From the NCBI GenBank assembly GCA_049999725.1, contig JBNGIS010020905.1, positions 1 to 45,444 on the forward strand: a stretch of 45,444 nt of DNA. The letters are read 5' to 3'. The position numbers and the translations under genes are program-made. Under the pieces are notes generated by a model. The model was given only the letters and a program-made list of their open reading frames with translations, made no database searches and had not been told where the DNA came from. Within the stretch, counting starts at the first letter, position 1. The number at the start of each line of letters is the position of its first letter. The DNA is from Haplomitrium mnioides. Taxonomy: Eukaryota; Marchantiophyta; Haplomitriopsida; Calobryales. Below are positions 45,402-45,444 of the stretch, one piece after another.

Positions 45402-45444
45402 GAGTCAAACAACGCTAAAGATTTAAATTTTTATAACAAAGTTT
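45402..45444. other. Right flank of satellite array
   Basis: The last 43 bases (GAGTCAAACAACG... then AT-rich) no longer match the monomer. Nothing can be assigned in so short a stretch. Confidence 0.6.

Overview
This window looks like repeat-dominated nuclear DNA of a land plant. The evidence is an AT-rich background, a decayed Ty1/copia polyprotein of the plant type, and a very large array of nucleosome-length (about 164-165 bp) satellite monomers. The species cannot be named from this sequence. I see no intact protein-coding gene, rRNA or tRNA. Six 10-N assembly gaps are present, five of them inside the satellite, so copy number and long-range order there are provisional.

Layout. 1-6.7 kb: AT-rich DNA with three degenerate tandem arrays (37 bp, about 90-100 bp and 24 bp periods), all built around a palindromic core like TATGC-GCATA. 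Between them lie several minus-strand stretches that are too open to be random AT-rich DNA but are broken by stops; they look like remains of an unrecognised gene or element. 6.7-10.6 kb: a leader/gag-like fragment with primer-binding-site-like sequence and LTR-like sequence (about 7.25-8.35 kb, minus strand), then a GC-richer island without a recognisable gene. 10.66-15.03 kb: a minus-strand Ty1/copia element with 3' LTR, RNase H, reverse transcriptase, integrase and GAG-pre-integrase domains. About 3.5 kb of pol stays in one reading frame, interrupted by ten in-frame TAG/TGA codons and no net frameshift. Gag, a recognisable protease motif and the 5' LTR are missing. A perfect 21-bp inverted duplication sits where homology to pol fades. 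15.27-15.63 kb: a second 37-bp palindromic array.

15.85-45.40 kb: one satellite array, roughly 165 monomers by length, interrupted once by a non-satellite segment of about 2.37 kb (28,354-30,722). Each monomer carries a perfect 14-bp inverted repeat around a 25-nt spacer, plus three copies of an AGGCCTCTATC motif that appear to drive recurrent 30-35 bp deletions. Variant monomers recur in blocks (offsets about 0.46, 0.99, 1.41, 1.45 and 4.65 kb), which is local higher-order structure made by segmental duplication. The array starts and ends at nearly the same point of the monomer.

No pathway or operon is encoded. The parts are linked by repeat biology: dead retroelements and palindromic minisatellites flank a satellite whose size and dyad make it a candidate centromeric, pericentromeric or knob repeat. 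That role is inference and is not shown by the sequence.
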